A stretch of 5,050 bases of DNA from Myxococcota bacterium (GTDB taxonomy: Bacteria; Myxococcota; UBA4151), in assembly GCA_028823075.1 (NCBI GenBank), contig JAPKCE010000189.1, positions 1-5,050 on the forward strand, read 5' to 3'. Position numbers and translations under genes: made by a program. The notes beneath the pieces are model-generated. The model was not told the DNA's origin, made no database searches, and saw only the letters and a list, made by a program, of their open reading frames with translations. This document shows, piece by piece, positions 1-5,050 of the stretch. The stretch's first letter is position 1. Each line of letters starts with the position of its first letter.

Positions 1-1
1 T

Positions 2-127
2 AGCCACACTTGCGCGCTGCTCGATTCGGGCGCGGTGCGCTGTTGGGGGTGGAATGGTTACGGCCAACTCGGCGACGGCAGCACTACGGACCGCCACACA
101 CCGGTCGAAGTGCGAATCTTGGATTAG
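2..127 (+). CDS. RCC1-repeat (BNR-like) protein, C-terminal fragment
   Basis: Only the last 41 codons and the TAG stop (125-127) are present; the start lies left of the window. The reading frame opens at base 2. The fragment contains one nearly complete RCC1-type repeat with the hallmark pieces HTCALLDSG, VRCWGWN, GQLGDGST and a PVEV end, followed only by the short tail RILD. Proteins built of tandem copies of this repeat fold as seven-bladed beta propellers. In Myxococcota and related bacteria they are commonly large secreted or lipoprotein-type surface proteins with paired cysteines like the two visible here (in TCALL and VRCWG). Eukaryotic RCC1 is a Ran exchange factor, but no such role should be inferred for a bacterial protein. 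Substrate and location cannot be judged because the N-terminus is missing. The gene converges on the tRNA-Thr gene. The family call is secure; the specific function is unknown. Confidence 0.85.
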   Translation, partial: SHTCALLDSGAVRCWGWNGYGQLGDGSTTDRHTPVEVRILD

Positions 128-220
128 CCGCTGATGGTGGGCCCAAAAGCCGACTCAAATCGCTAAAGAATACAATGGCCGTTTGATGCGTAGCGAAAAA
201 GGGAGCTACACGGGGAGCTA

Positions 221-258
221 AAAACAAAAAGGACTCACAGCGCTAAACGTAAGTCCTT
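221..258 (-). terminator. Rho-independent terminator downstream of tRNA-Thr
   Basis: Read on the minus strand, AAGGACTTAC pairs with GTGAGTCCTT over 10 bp (229-258; nine Watson-Crick pairs and one G-U) around the loop GTTTAGCGCT. The transcript then continues into the U-rich tract TTTGTTTTT (221-228 plus the last stem bases). This is a standard intrinsic terminator 8 nt past the encoded CCA of the tRNA. On the plus strand the stem is followed only by CTTATTCC, so it should work poorly for the convergent RCC1-repeat gene. Confidence 0.85.
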
Positions 259-266
259 CTTATTCC

Positions 267-342
267 TGGAGCCAACTATCGGAATCGAACAGATGACCTG
301 CTCGTTACGAGTGAGCTGCTCTACCGACTGAGCTAAGTTGGC
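267..342 (-). tRNA. tRNA-Thr (anticodon CGU), CCA encoded
   Basis: The minus strand folds as a full 76-nt cloverleaf. The acceptor stem GCCAACT/AGTTGGC is perfect (7 bp), and the D stem GCTC/GAGC is perfect with A14, G18, G19 and A21 in place. The anticodon loop is CTCGTAA with anticodon CGT at 307-309, which reads ACG (Thr). The variable loop is AGGTC and the T loop TTCGATT. T73 is followed by a DNA-encoded CCA (267-269). Two stem positions do not pair: A31 with C39 (312/304) in the anticodon stem, and T52 with C62 (291/281) in the T stem. A perfect T stem would need one changed base, and so would the anticodon stem. In most bacteria the tRNA-Thr(UGU) isoacceptor can also read ACG, so this gene may tolerate drift. 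The clean promoter-terminator context still suggests it is expressed. Identity is confident; full functionality is less so. Confidence 0.93.
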
Positions 343-355
343 ACTAAGCGGGGGC

Positions 356-397
356 GAGATACGGCCGCTCGCTCAGCGATGCAAGATTAATAATTAC
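356..397 (-). promoter_or_regulatory. Candidate sigma-70 promoter for tRNA-Thr
   Basis: On the minus strand, TTGCAT (379-384) and TATCTC (356-361) are separated by exactly 17 bp, each matching three of six consensus bases. Two extra traits fit a stable-RNA promoter. An AT-rich block, GTAATTATTAATC, lies directly upstream of the -35 box like an UP element. A GC-rich GCCCCCGC stretch lies between the -10 box and the tRNA, as in stringently controlled promoters. Transcription would begin about 7 nt before the mature tRNA 5' end. The boxes are weak, so this is an inference. Confidence 0.42.
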
Positions 398-423
398 AGC
401 CAAAACCAAAGCAGCCAAGAGCA

Positions 424-1695
424 TCAGTCCAGACGTGCCAGGCGGATCTGGCTGGCCTCGTAGATCTCGTCTGGCAACTCGAGATTTGGGGGGGTGAAGG
501 GGACCGAGAAGATAACGCGACATCCCGAGCCTGGCGCCGATTCGATGGTGAAGCCGCCGCCCCAGCGGGTGGCGCGTTCGCGCATGTTGATCAGGCCGTA
601 ATGCCCATGCTTGTCGAGCGTCGGGTTGAAGCCCTTGCCGTCGTCTTCGACTTCGAGGGTCAGTTTGTTGTCGCGAAAACTCAACTGCACCGAGATGCGT
701 TTTGCTGCACCATGTTTGACCGCGTTGCTCAGGCATTCTTGCAGCACCCGGAAAATGGCTAACTGTTGTTCGCTGGGAATGCCCGGTGGAGGCTCCATCA
801 GGTCGGGGTCGATGGCGACTCGGTAGCGCCCAGCCGCGCCACGGCAGTATTCGAGCAGCGCCGGAAGCAGTTCAAAGTCGGAGCGCATCATCTTGAGCGA
901 GCGCCGCAGCTCTTCGATGGCCGTCTGCGCTAATTCGTAAAGCTCTTCAGCTTCTTGTCTGGTTTCGCCCTCGTCGAGCATCGACTTTAGGTATTCTGCC
1001 TGGATCACCAAGCCGCTCAACGCGGCACCAATTCCGTCGTGCATCTCGCGCGCCAGCCGGTTGCGCTCGTCGACCACAGCATTCTTTTTTAAATGGCCTT
1101 CGAGCGCTAAAATCTCCCGAGTTTGTTCGCCTTCGCGCTGCGAGATATGCACCACGATCGCCACCACCATCAGGTTGAGTCCAGCGTACCATCCGAGTTG
1201 AAAGCTGAGCACTTCGGGGCTGATACCGCTGAGCCATTCCGCAAGGGCGATACCGCCGACGGTCAATAGGGGCGCCACCATCACCAAGCCGCTGGGAAAG
1301 ACCAGAGCGACAACCGTGGTATGGATCAACAAAAGGCCGACCATGGGGCTGTCGAGCCCGCCGCTTGCAAAGATTAACCAGCTGATGGCGATGAGGTCGG
1401 CCACTATCGTCACCGCGGTCACGGCAGCGCCCCAGCGCTGGTGGCGCATGAGGACCACATGCAGCGCGGTGTAAGCGATGATGATCAGGTACCAGGCCAG
1501 CACCTGCTTGGTGACCAAACCCATATCGAGCGCCAGGTTTGGCATGGCGAGTAAGCCCATGCCGATGGCCAAAATAACGAGCCGAGCGTAGGCTAAGGTC
1601 TGGGCACGGGTGACCAGCTTCTCGCGCTCGCGAAGCTGTTCGTCACCCAGTCGCTCGTAGGCTCTCGAGCCAATCCGCACCTTCTTTAAGGACAT
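424..1695 (-). CDS. Membrane sensor histidine kinase, HisKA_3 (NarL/DesK-like) class
   Basis: A 423-residue integral membrane kinase that should autophosphorylate on histidine and pass the phosphate to a response regulator, usually a LuxR/NarL-type activator in this class. A short basic N-terminus is followed by six hydrophobic helices at about residues 33-52, 65-83, 88-111, 118-136, 137-155 and 167-185, with only short loops between them. The sensor is therefore probably membrane-embedded rather than periplasmic. After a helical linker comes the HisKA_3 motif ERNRLAREMHDGIGAALSG with phospho-acceptor His219. The ATPase domain follows, with an N box (QECLSNAVKHG, Asn324), a G1 box (VEDDGKGF, 351-356), GHYGLINMRER (364-374) and GSGCRVIFSVP. 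An extra tail of about 24 residues has no recognised motif. I chose the ATG at 1693-1695, which overlaps the end of panC by 10 bp; an in-frame TTG at 1714-1716 would add seven residues. No Shine-Dalgarno site is convincing, so coupling to panC translation is likely. No response regulator gene is adjacent in the window. Family confident; signal unknown. Confidence 0.93.
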   Translation of the reverse strand: MSLKKVRIGSRAYERLGDEQLREREKLVTRAQTLAYARLVILAIGMGLLAMPNLALDMGLVTKQVLAWYLIIIAYTALHVVLMRHQRWGAAVTAVTIVADLIAISWLIFASGGLDSPMVGLLLIHTTVVALVFPSGLVMVAPLLTVGGIALAEWLSGISPEVLSFQLGWYAGLNLMVVAIVVHISQREGEQTREILALEGHLKKNAVVDERNRLAREMHDGIGAALSGLVIQAEYLKSMLDEGETRQEAEELYELAQTAIEELRRSLKMMRSDFELLPALLEYCRGAAGRYRVAIDPDLMEPPPGIPSEQQLAIFRVLQECLSNAVKHGAAKRISVQLSFRDNKLTLEVEDDGKGFNPTLDKHGHYGLINMRERATRWGGGFTIESAPGSGCRVIFSVPFTPPNLELPDEIYEASQIRLARLD

Positions 1696-2555
1696 GGTGG
1701 CGTATCCAAGGCGCAATTATCGATGAGCCGAACGGTGCCGCACAGCGCTGCCACCATTAAACGAAGGTCGGTGTCATCTCCACTGAGTTCACGAGGGGCG
1801 GGCTGTAGATCCGAGCTTTTTACCAACTCAAAATAATCGACGGCGATGCCCGAGTCACTCAGCACCGAGCGTCCTAGCTGGCAGAGCACTTGCGTTGAAC
1901 GCTCGCCCTCGGCGTAGGCCGAGCAAGCAACTTGTAGGCTGCGAGGTACGGCCAGCGCTCGCTCGCGCTGCTCGCTGCTCAGGTTGCGATTACGGCTGCT
2001 CAACGCCAGGCAGTCGACGCCGCGAACGAGCGGAGCGGCGATGATCGTCACGCCGAAGCAGAGGTCACGGTTGAGTTGTTCAACCACTTTGAGTTGCTGA
2101 AAGTCCTTTTCGCCAAACACCGCGAATTGCGGTTTGAGCAAGGCGAAGAGCCGAGCTACCACCGTCGCCACTCCTGTGAAGAAATGGGGTCGGTGGTTGC
2201 TCTCTAGACCGAGGCCCACACCGCTTGGGATCACGCTCGTCGCCCAGTCTTTTGGATAAATACTGTCCGGCGGACAGAGCCAAACTAGGTCGGCACCGGC
2301 AGCCAAGGCTTGAGCGCAATCATTTTCGGCGTCGCGAGGGTAGCTCTCCTGGTCTTCACCTGGAGCAAACTGTTTCGGGTTGATGTAGATCGACACGACC
2401 ACCCGGTCCGCCACCGCCTTTGCCTTGCCGATGAGCGATAGATGTCCAGCATGCAAGGCGCCCATGGTCGGAACCAAGCCGACAGTCAGCCCTAGGCGGC
2501 TCCAAGCGGCTCGCCGCTCGAGCAGGTTTTCTAGCTCATAAACGGATGAGGCCAT
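1686..2555 (-). CDS. panC: Pantothenate synthetase (pantoate-beta-alanine ligase)
   Basis: A cytoplasmic enzyme that joins D-pantoate and beta-alanine using ATP, via a pantoyl-adenylate, to give pantothenate (vitamin B5), the precursor of coenzyme A. The 289 residues fit the usual size of about 280. Signature segments appear in order: VPTMGALHAGHLSLI (29-43) with the HIGH-type nucleotide motif HAGH, VVSIYINPKQF and YPR (53-74), FGEKDFQQL (147-155) with the catalytic-site lysine, LALSSRN (183-189) as the KMSKS-like loop, and RLIDN near the C-terminus. One oddity is RPHFF at 122-126, where the family normally has RPGHF. I chose the ATG at 2553-2555 because it gives a family-like N-terminus; upstream in-frame ATG (2580-2582) and TTG (2601-2603) codons would add 9 and 16 residues without homology. 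The start lies 20 bp inside the upstream kinase gene and the TAA stop overlaps the histidine kinase start, implying one operon. panB and panD, its usual pathway partners, are not in the window. Function is very confident. Confidence 0.97.
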   Translation of the reverse strand: MASSVYELENLLERRAAWSRLGLTVGLVPTMGALHAGHLSLIGKAKAVADRVVVSIYINPKQFAPGEDQESYPRDAENDCAQALAAGADLVWLCPPDSIYPKDWATSVIPSGVGLGLESNHRPHFFTGVATVVARLFALLKPQFAVFGEKDFQQLKVVEQLNRDLCFGVTIIAAPLVRGVDCLALSSRNRNLSSEQRERALAVPRSLQVACSAYAEGERSTQVLCQLGRSVLSDSGIAVDYFELVKSSDLQPAPRELSGDDTDLRLMVAALCGTVRLIDNCALDTPPCP

Positions 2556-3618
2556 TGTCCAGATCTCGCAGGTATTCGGCATGCTGAGTGGGGAAAATAT
2601 CAACGAGTAAACTTACCAGCGCTTCAGACTGCTGAAAGGCGTCGTGGGTGATGTAGGGCGCCAGGGCATGCAGCAGGGCTTCAGCCGAAGGGGTGCGTTC
2701 TTCGACCTCAGCTCGAAGGCAACCGAGCACGATAGCTTCCAAGCCAGCCGGGAGGTCCGGGTTTGCGTCGCTCATCGGTGGGATTTTAGCTTTGCGAATA
2801 CGCTTCATCACATCGACTTCGCGCTCGCCGCGGCGGGCATAGAAAAGCCGCCGGCCCGTGAGGCATTCGTAGAGGATAATTCCCAGGCTAAACATGTCAC
2901 TACGCTCATCGAGTTCTTGAGATGTAACCTGTTCCGGACTCAGATAACCGAGTTTTCCAGTGACGACCGCGCCCTGCGAGGAGCCCTCGAGGGCGTCCAT
3001 ATGGATGACGCCAAAGTCGCCGAGTTTGGCCTTCCCCGAAAAGCCGAGGAAAATATTATGTGGGCTGAGGTCCCGGTGAATAAAGCGGCTACTGCGGCCG
3101 CTCGGCATACGAAAGTTGTGGGTATAGTCCAGCGCCGCCGCGGCGCTATGTACTAGGTACAAGGCCAGTTGCAGGTCCATGCGCTCGCGCTGGCTCGCCA
3201 GTTTGCCGAGCAAGGTGTTGAGGTTCACTCCGCTGACAAATTCCATTACCAGAAAGAACACCCCATCGACGTCGCCGCTCTCCAAAGTACTCACCACATT
3301 CGGGTGGTCGAATAGGCGAGTAACATCCGTTTCCATGATGAAGTTATCGAGGAAAAACGGGTTCTTAGCTTGTTCAACAAGGAGACGTTTGAGCACCACG
3401 ACACATTCGCCGGTGAGCGGCCTTTTAGTGGCTCGCCCAAAAGGTCCTAGCTCAGAACCTTCGACCGGAGTTTGAAAGCGCCGGGCGCGAAAGATCTCCG
3501 CCATACCGCCCAAGCCAACTCGGCCGAGAAGGTAATAATCACCAAAAATTTCCATGCCCGGACCCAGCGCGCTGAGTTGCGCTATTCGCGAGATCGGTTC
3601 GGGTGGTCGTGTGCTCAA
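2536..3618 (-). CDS. Soluble Hanks-type Ser/Thr protein kinase
   Basis: A 360-residue eukaryotic-like protein kinase with all catalytic motifs visible: glycine loop GRVGLGGMAEIF (32-43), ATP-binding VVLKR with Lys77, helix-C Glu96 (in METDV), catalytic loop HRDLSPHN with Asp183 and Asn188, DFG at 201-203, activation segment VTGKLGYLSPEQ with candidate phospho-site Thr220, DERSDMFSLG (237-246) and the subdomain XI Arg308. It should be an active kinase. HRDLSPHN and the post-domain segment DIFPTQH resemble myxobacterial kinases. About 24 extra residues sit between strands beta2 and beta3 (roughly 48-71). There is no transmembrane helix and no attached sensor domain, so it is probably cytoplasmic; substrate unknown. 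The start is uncertain. The TTG at 3616-3618 has a weak GAGAG element 10 nt upstream, while an in-frame ATG at 3553-3555 would remove 21 residues and leave the domain intact. It is the first gene of the minus-strand cluster, divergent from rpsA, and ends 20 bp inside panC. Confidence 0.92.
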   Translation of the reverse strand: MSTRPPEPISRIAQLSALGPGMEIFGDYYLLGRVGLGGMAEIFRARRFQTPVEGSELGPFGRATKRPLTGECVVVLKRLLVEQAKNPFFLDNFIMETDVTRLFDHPNVVSTLESGDVDGVFFLVMEFVSGVNLNTLLGKLASQRERMDLQLALYLVHSAAAALDYTHNFRMPSGRSSRFIHRDLSPHNIFLGFSGKAKLGDFGVIHMDALEGSSQGAVVTGKLGYLSPEQVTSQELDERSDMFSLGIILYECLTGRRLFYARRGEREVDVMKRIRKAKIPPMSDANPDLPAGLEAIVLGCLRAEVEERTPSAEALLHALAPYITHDAFQQSEALVSLLVDIFPTQHAEYLRDLDNGLIRL

Positions 3619-3657
3619 TAGAATCGAACTCTCAAATGGAAAATGCGCCTACCGCTT

Positions 3658-3687
3658 CTTGGGCCCCAAGACCACCTTTGGGGTGGT
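3658..3687. repeat. Three overlapping inverted repeats in the divergent region
   Basis: Within 30 bp three alternative pairings share bases. CTTGGG-c-CCCAAG (3658-3670) is a palindrome. CCCCAA (3664-3669) pairs with TTGGGG (3678-3683) across an 8-nt loop. ACCACC (3671-3676) pairs with GGTGGT (3682-3687) across a 5-nt loop. The second and third stems share bases 3682-3683, so they cannot form together. On the plus strand the last hairpin is followed by GAGTTTTCCTT, only loosely terminator-like. The block lies 40-70 bp upstream of the kinase start, probably in that gene's leader. It could be a protein-binding site or an RNA switch; neither is shown. Confidence 0.5.
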
Positions 3688-3730
3688 GAGTTTTCCTTGA
3701 CCCCGCTGCTAACGAGGCGCACAAGCCGGT

Positions 3731-3740
3731 CCTTGCAAGG
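3731..3740. repeat. Perfect 10-bp palindrome CCTTGCAAGG
   Basis: CCTTGCAAGG is a perfect dyad in the middle of the 227-bp region between the divergent kinase and rpsA genes, just upstream of the candidate rpsA promoter. Its position and symmetry would suit a dimeric regulator binding site, but only one copy is present in the window and no known operator is recognised. Confidence 0.3.
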
Positions 3741-3741
3741 G

Positions 3742-3774
3742 TTGGGTCTGTCACCAAGCCTTTTAAATTAAAAC
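3742..3774 (+). promoter_or_regulatory. Candidate rpsA promoter region
   Basis: This is the most promoter-like segment upstream of rpsA. TTGGGT (3742-3747) could serve as the -35 box with TAAATT (3764-3769) as the -10 box, spacer 16 bp. An alternative pairing is CTGTCA (3748-3753) with TAAAAC (3769-3774), spacer 15 bp. Both use the AT-rich odd palindrome TTTTAA-A-TTAAAA (3761-3773), the only strongly AT-rich stretch in this intergenic region. Either would give an rpsA leader of roughly 65-70 nt. The exact boxes cannot be fixed by eye. Confidence 0.35.
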
Positions 3775-3809
3775 ATCACGCGTCGGGCAGAGGGCGCCAC
3801 CATCCATGT

Positions 3810-3824
3810 TCCGGATTCGCCGGA
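3810..3824 (+). promoter_or_regulatory. Small hairpin in the rpsA leader
   Basis: TCCGG (3810-3814) and CCGGA (3820-3824) form a perfect 5-bp GC-rich stem around the loop ATTCG. It ends about 12 nt before the Shine-Dalgarno-like AAGGG (3837-3841) that serves the rpsA ATG at 3846. In enteric bacteria S1 represses its own mRNA through structured leader RNA, so a hairpin here is worth noting. A 5-bp stem can also arise by chance, and no function is shown. Confidence 0.3.
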
Positions 3825-3845
3825 CCACGGCAAGAAAAGGGTCAA

Positions 3846-5050
3846 ATGACCGAATTAGATTTTTCCACAAACTCATCTGGTGACCTGCTCGAAGCGGGCT
3901 TCACCTTTGAAGATCTGCTTAAACAAGCCGAGCCTTCAGACTCACAATTCGAAGAGGGTAAGCTTGTTAAGGGCACCATCATCGAAGTGCATCGCGACTA
4001 CATTGTCGTCGATGTAGGCTTCAAGAGCGAAGGCATGATCTCGCGCCATGAGTTCCGTAACATGGACGAAGAAACCTTCGCCAAGGGCGTTGAGATCACC
4101 GTATACATCGAGCGGATGGAGAACGAACAAGGCTACCTTGACGTCTCCAAAGAGAAGGCAGATCGCCTCAAGGTTTGGGACGAGATCGCCGAAGCCTTCG
4201 AGAACGATGAAGTCGTCACCGGTACCATCATCGGCCGAGTCAAAGGCGGCATGCACGTCGACATCGGCGTGAAAGCCTTCCTGCCGGGCTCGCAAGTCGA
4301 CCTGCGCCCCGTGCGCAATTACGACCGTCTCATCGGTGAAGCGATGGACTTTAAGATCATCAAGTTCAATCGCCGTCGCCCGAACATCGTGCTCAGCCGC
4401 CGCGCTCTGCTCGAGAAAGAGCGAGCAGCGCTACGCACTGACACCCTCGATCGTCTGCAAGAGGGCGCTGTCCTTACCGGCATCGTCAAGAATCTTACCG
4501 ATTACGGCGCCTTCATCGACATGGGCGGTATCGACGGTCTGCTGCATATCACCGATATGAGCTGGGGCCGCGTCAACCATCCTGGTCAACTCTACAACGT
4601 CGGCGACGAGGTTGAAGTTAAAGTCCTCAAGTTCGATTCCGACAAGGAGCGCGTCTCCTTGGGTGTCAAGCAACTCTGCGAGGATCCGTGGTTCGAAGCC
4701 AAGGACAAGTACCCGCTCGGCATGAACGTCAAGGGTATCGTCGTCTCCATGACCGATTACGGGGCCTTCCTCGAGATCGAAGCGGGCGTCGAAGGCCTTG
4801 TTCACGTCACCGAAATGAGCTGGACCCGTCGCATCAAGCATCCGTCCAAGATGGTCGCTTTGGGTGACGAAGTCGAAGCCCGCGTGCTCGACATCGATTT
4901 AGAGAACAAGCGCATCTCCTTGGGCATGAAGCAGCTCGAAGAGAACCCGTGGCATACCCTGGCTGAGCGTTACCCCGTGGGTACCGTTATTCAGGGTCGC
5001 ATTCGCAACCTCACCGAGTTCGGCGTCTTCGTCGGCGTCGTCCCCGGCGG
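3846..5050 (+). CDS. rpsA: 30S ribosomal protein S1 (3' end beyond window)
   Basis: S1 binds mRNA at the small ribosomal subunit and helps initiate translation on structured or weakly Shine-Dalgarno-led messages. The window holds 401 codons; the rest runs off the right edge. After an acidic N-terminal segment, S1-type OB folds follow in tandem at about residues 37-102, 124-187, 206-275 and 291-362, with a fifth beginning near 378. Domains 3 and 4 carry the strongest repeats: GIVKNLTDYGAFIDMGGIDGL matched by GIVVSMTDYGAFLEIEAGVEGL, then HITDMSW and HVTEMSW, then VSLGVKQL and ISLGMKQL. The first two domains are more divergent, as is normal for S1. E. coli S1 has six domains in 557 residues, so one to two domains are likely missing. 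The ATG is the only start codon in frame near the upstream end and has AAGGG four bases upstream. Codons favour C-ending forms, as in highly expressed genes. The cmk gene that often precedes rpsA is absent, and a private promoter is likely. Confidence 0.96.
   Translation, partial: MTELDFSTNSSGDLLEAGFTFEDLLKQAEPSDSQFEEGKLVKGTIIEVHRDYIVVDVGFKSEGMISRHEFRNMDEETFAKGVEITVYIERMENEQGYLDVSKEKADRLKVWDEIAEAFENDEVVTGTIIGRVKGGMHVDIGVKAFLPGSQVDLRPVRNYDRLIGEAMDFKIIKFNRRRPNIVLSRRALLEKERAALRTDTLDRLQEGAVLTGIVKNLTDYGAFIDMGGIDGLLHITDMSWGRVNHPGQLYNVGDEVEVKVLKFDSDKERVSLGVKQLCEDPWFEAKDKYPLGMNVKGIVVSMTDYGAFLEIEAGVEGLVHVTEMSWTRRIKHPSKMVALGDEVEARVLDIDLENKRISLGMKQLEENPWHTLAERYPVGTVIQGRIRNLTEFGVFVGVVPG

Noticed and set aside
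201..220. Direct repeat GGGAGCTA twice at 12-bp spacing, plus a weak GTAGC/GCTAC pairing at 190-209
   Set aside because: Two 8-bp copies only, with no link to a promoter or terminator. This is easily chance in a short spacer.
260..345. The tRNA-Thr gene as an integration (att) site
   Set aside because: No integrase gene and no second copy of the tRNA 3' end are visible in the window.
344..736. 130-codon minus-strand frame overlapping the histidine kinase 3' end
   Set aside because: The overlapping frame encodes the conserved ATPase domain. This frame is Arg/Pro-rich with no recognisable motif and would run through the tRNA promoter region.
2644..3156. 170-codon plus-strand frame within the Ser/Thr kinase region
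   Set aside because: It is antisense to the kinase catalytic motifs and has no recognisable domain or start context.
3671..3700. ACCACC/GGTGGT hairpin followed by TTTTCCTT as a plus-strand terminator
   Set aside because: No plus-strand gene lies upstream to terminate, the stem is only 6 bp, and the T run is separated from the stem and interrupted. I keep it as part of the repeat block instead.
4431..4841. 136-codon open frame on the minus strand antisense to rpsA, with a second of 117 codons at 3942-4295
   Set aside because: Both lie wholly within the clear S1 coding frame, are strongly acidic mirror images of its codon pattern, and match no family. They are typical shadows of a gene with C-ending codons.

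Overview
The window looks like chromosomal DNA of a deltaproteobacterium-like organism, probably Myxococcota or Bradymonadota. The evidence is a Ser/Thr kinase whose catalytic loop reads HRDLSPHN, as in myxobacterial kinases, an RCC1-repeat protein tail, and moderately GC-rich housekeeping genes. This placement is an inference; there is no rRNA to confirm it. I see no insertion sequence, phage gene or CRISPR array. The region looks like ordinary core genome with some unusual arrangements.

Layout from left to right: (1) positions 1-127 (+) hold the last 41 codons of an RCC1-repeat protein. (2) Positions 128-220 are a short spacer with no gene. A rho-independent terminator follows at 221-258, oriented for minus-strand transcripts. 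(3) A tRNA-Thr with anticodon CGU lies at 267-342 (-), its CCA encoded in the DNA. It has two stem mismatches and a plausible promoter of its own at 356-397. (4) A tightly overlapping minus-strand cluster runs from 3618 down to 424: a soluble Ser/Thr protein kinase, then panC (pantothenate synthetase), then a six-helix membrane histidine kinase of the HisKA_3 (NarL/DesK-like) class. The kinase and panC share 20 bp, and panC and the histidine kinase share 10 bp. (5) A 227-bp divergent intergenic region (3619-3845) is rich in inverted repeats. (6) From 3846 to the window end (+) runs rpsA, for 30S ribosomal protein S1, truncated by the window edge in its fifth S1 domain.

The overlaps imply that the kinase, PanC and histidine kinase are made from one mRNA, probably with translational coupling. 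This places one step of coenzyme A precursor synthesis between two phosphorylation-signalling genes. No response regulator is present in the window. No terminator is visible between the histidine kinase and the tRNA, so the operon transcript may read through the tRNA to the terminator at 221-258. The most useful leads are the kinase-panC-kinase operon, the mutually exclusive hairpins in the divergent region, and the structurally imperfect tRNA-Thr. I found no convincing wholly new system.
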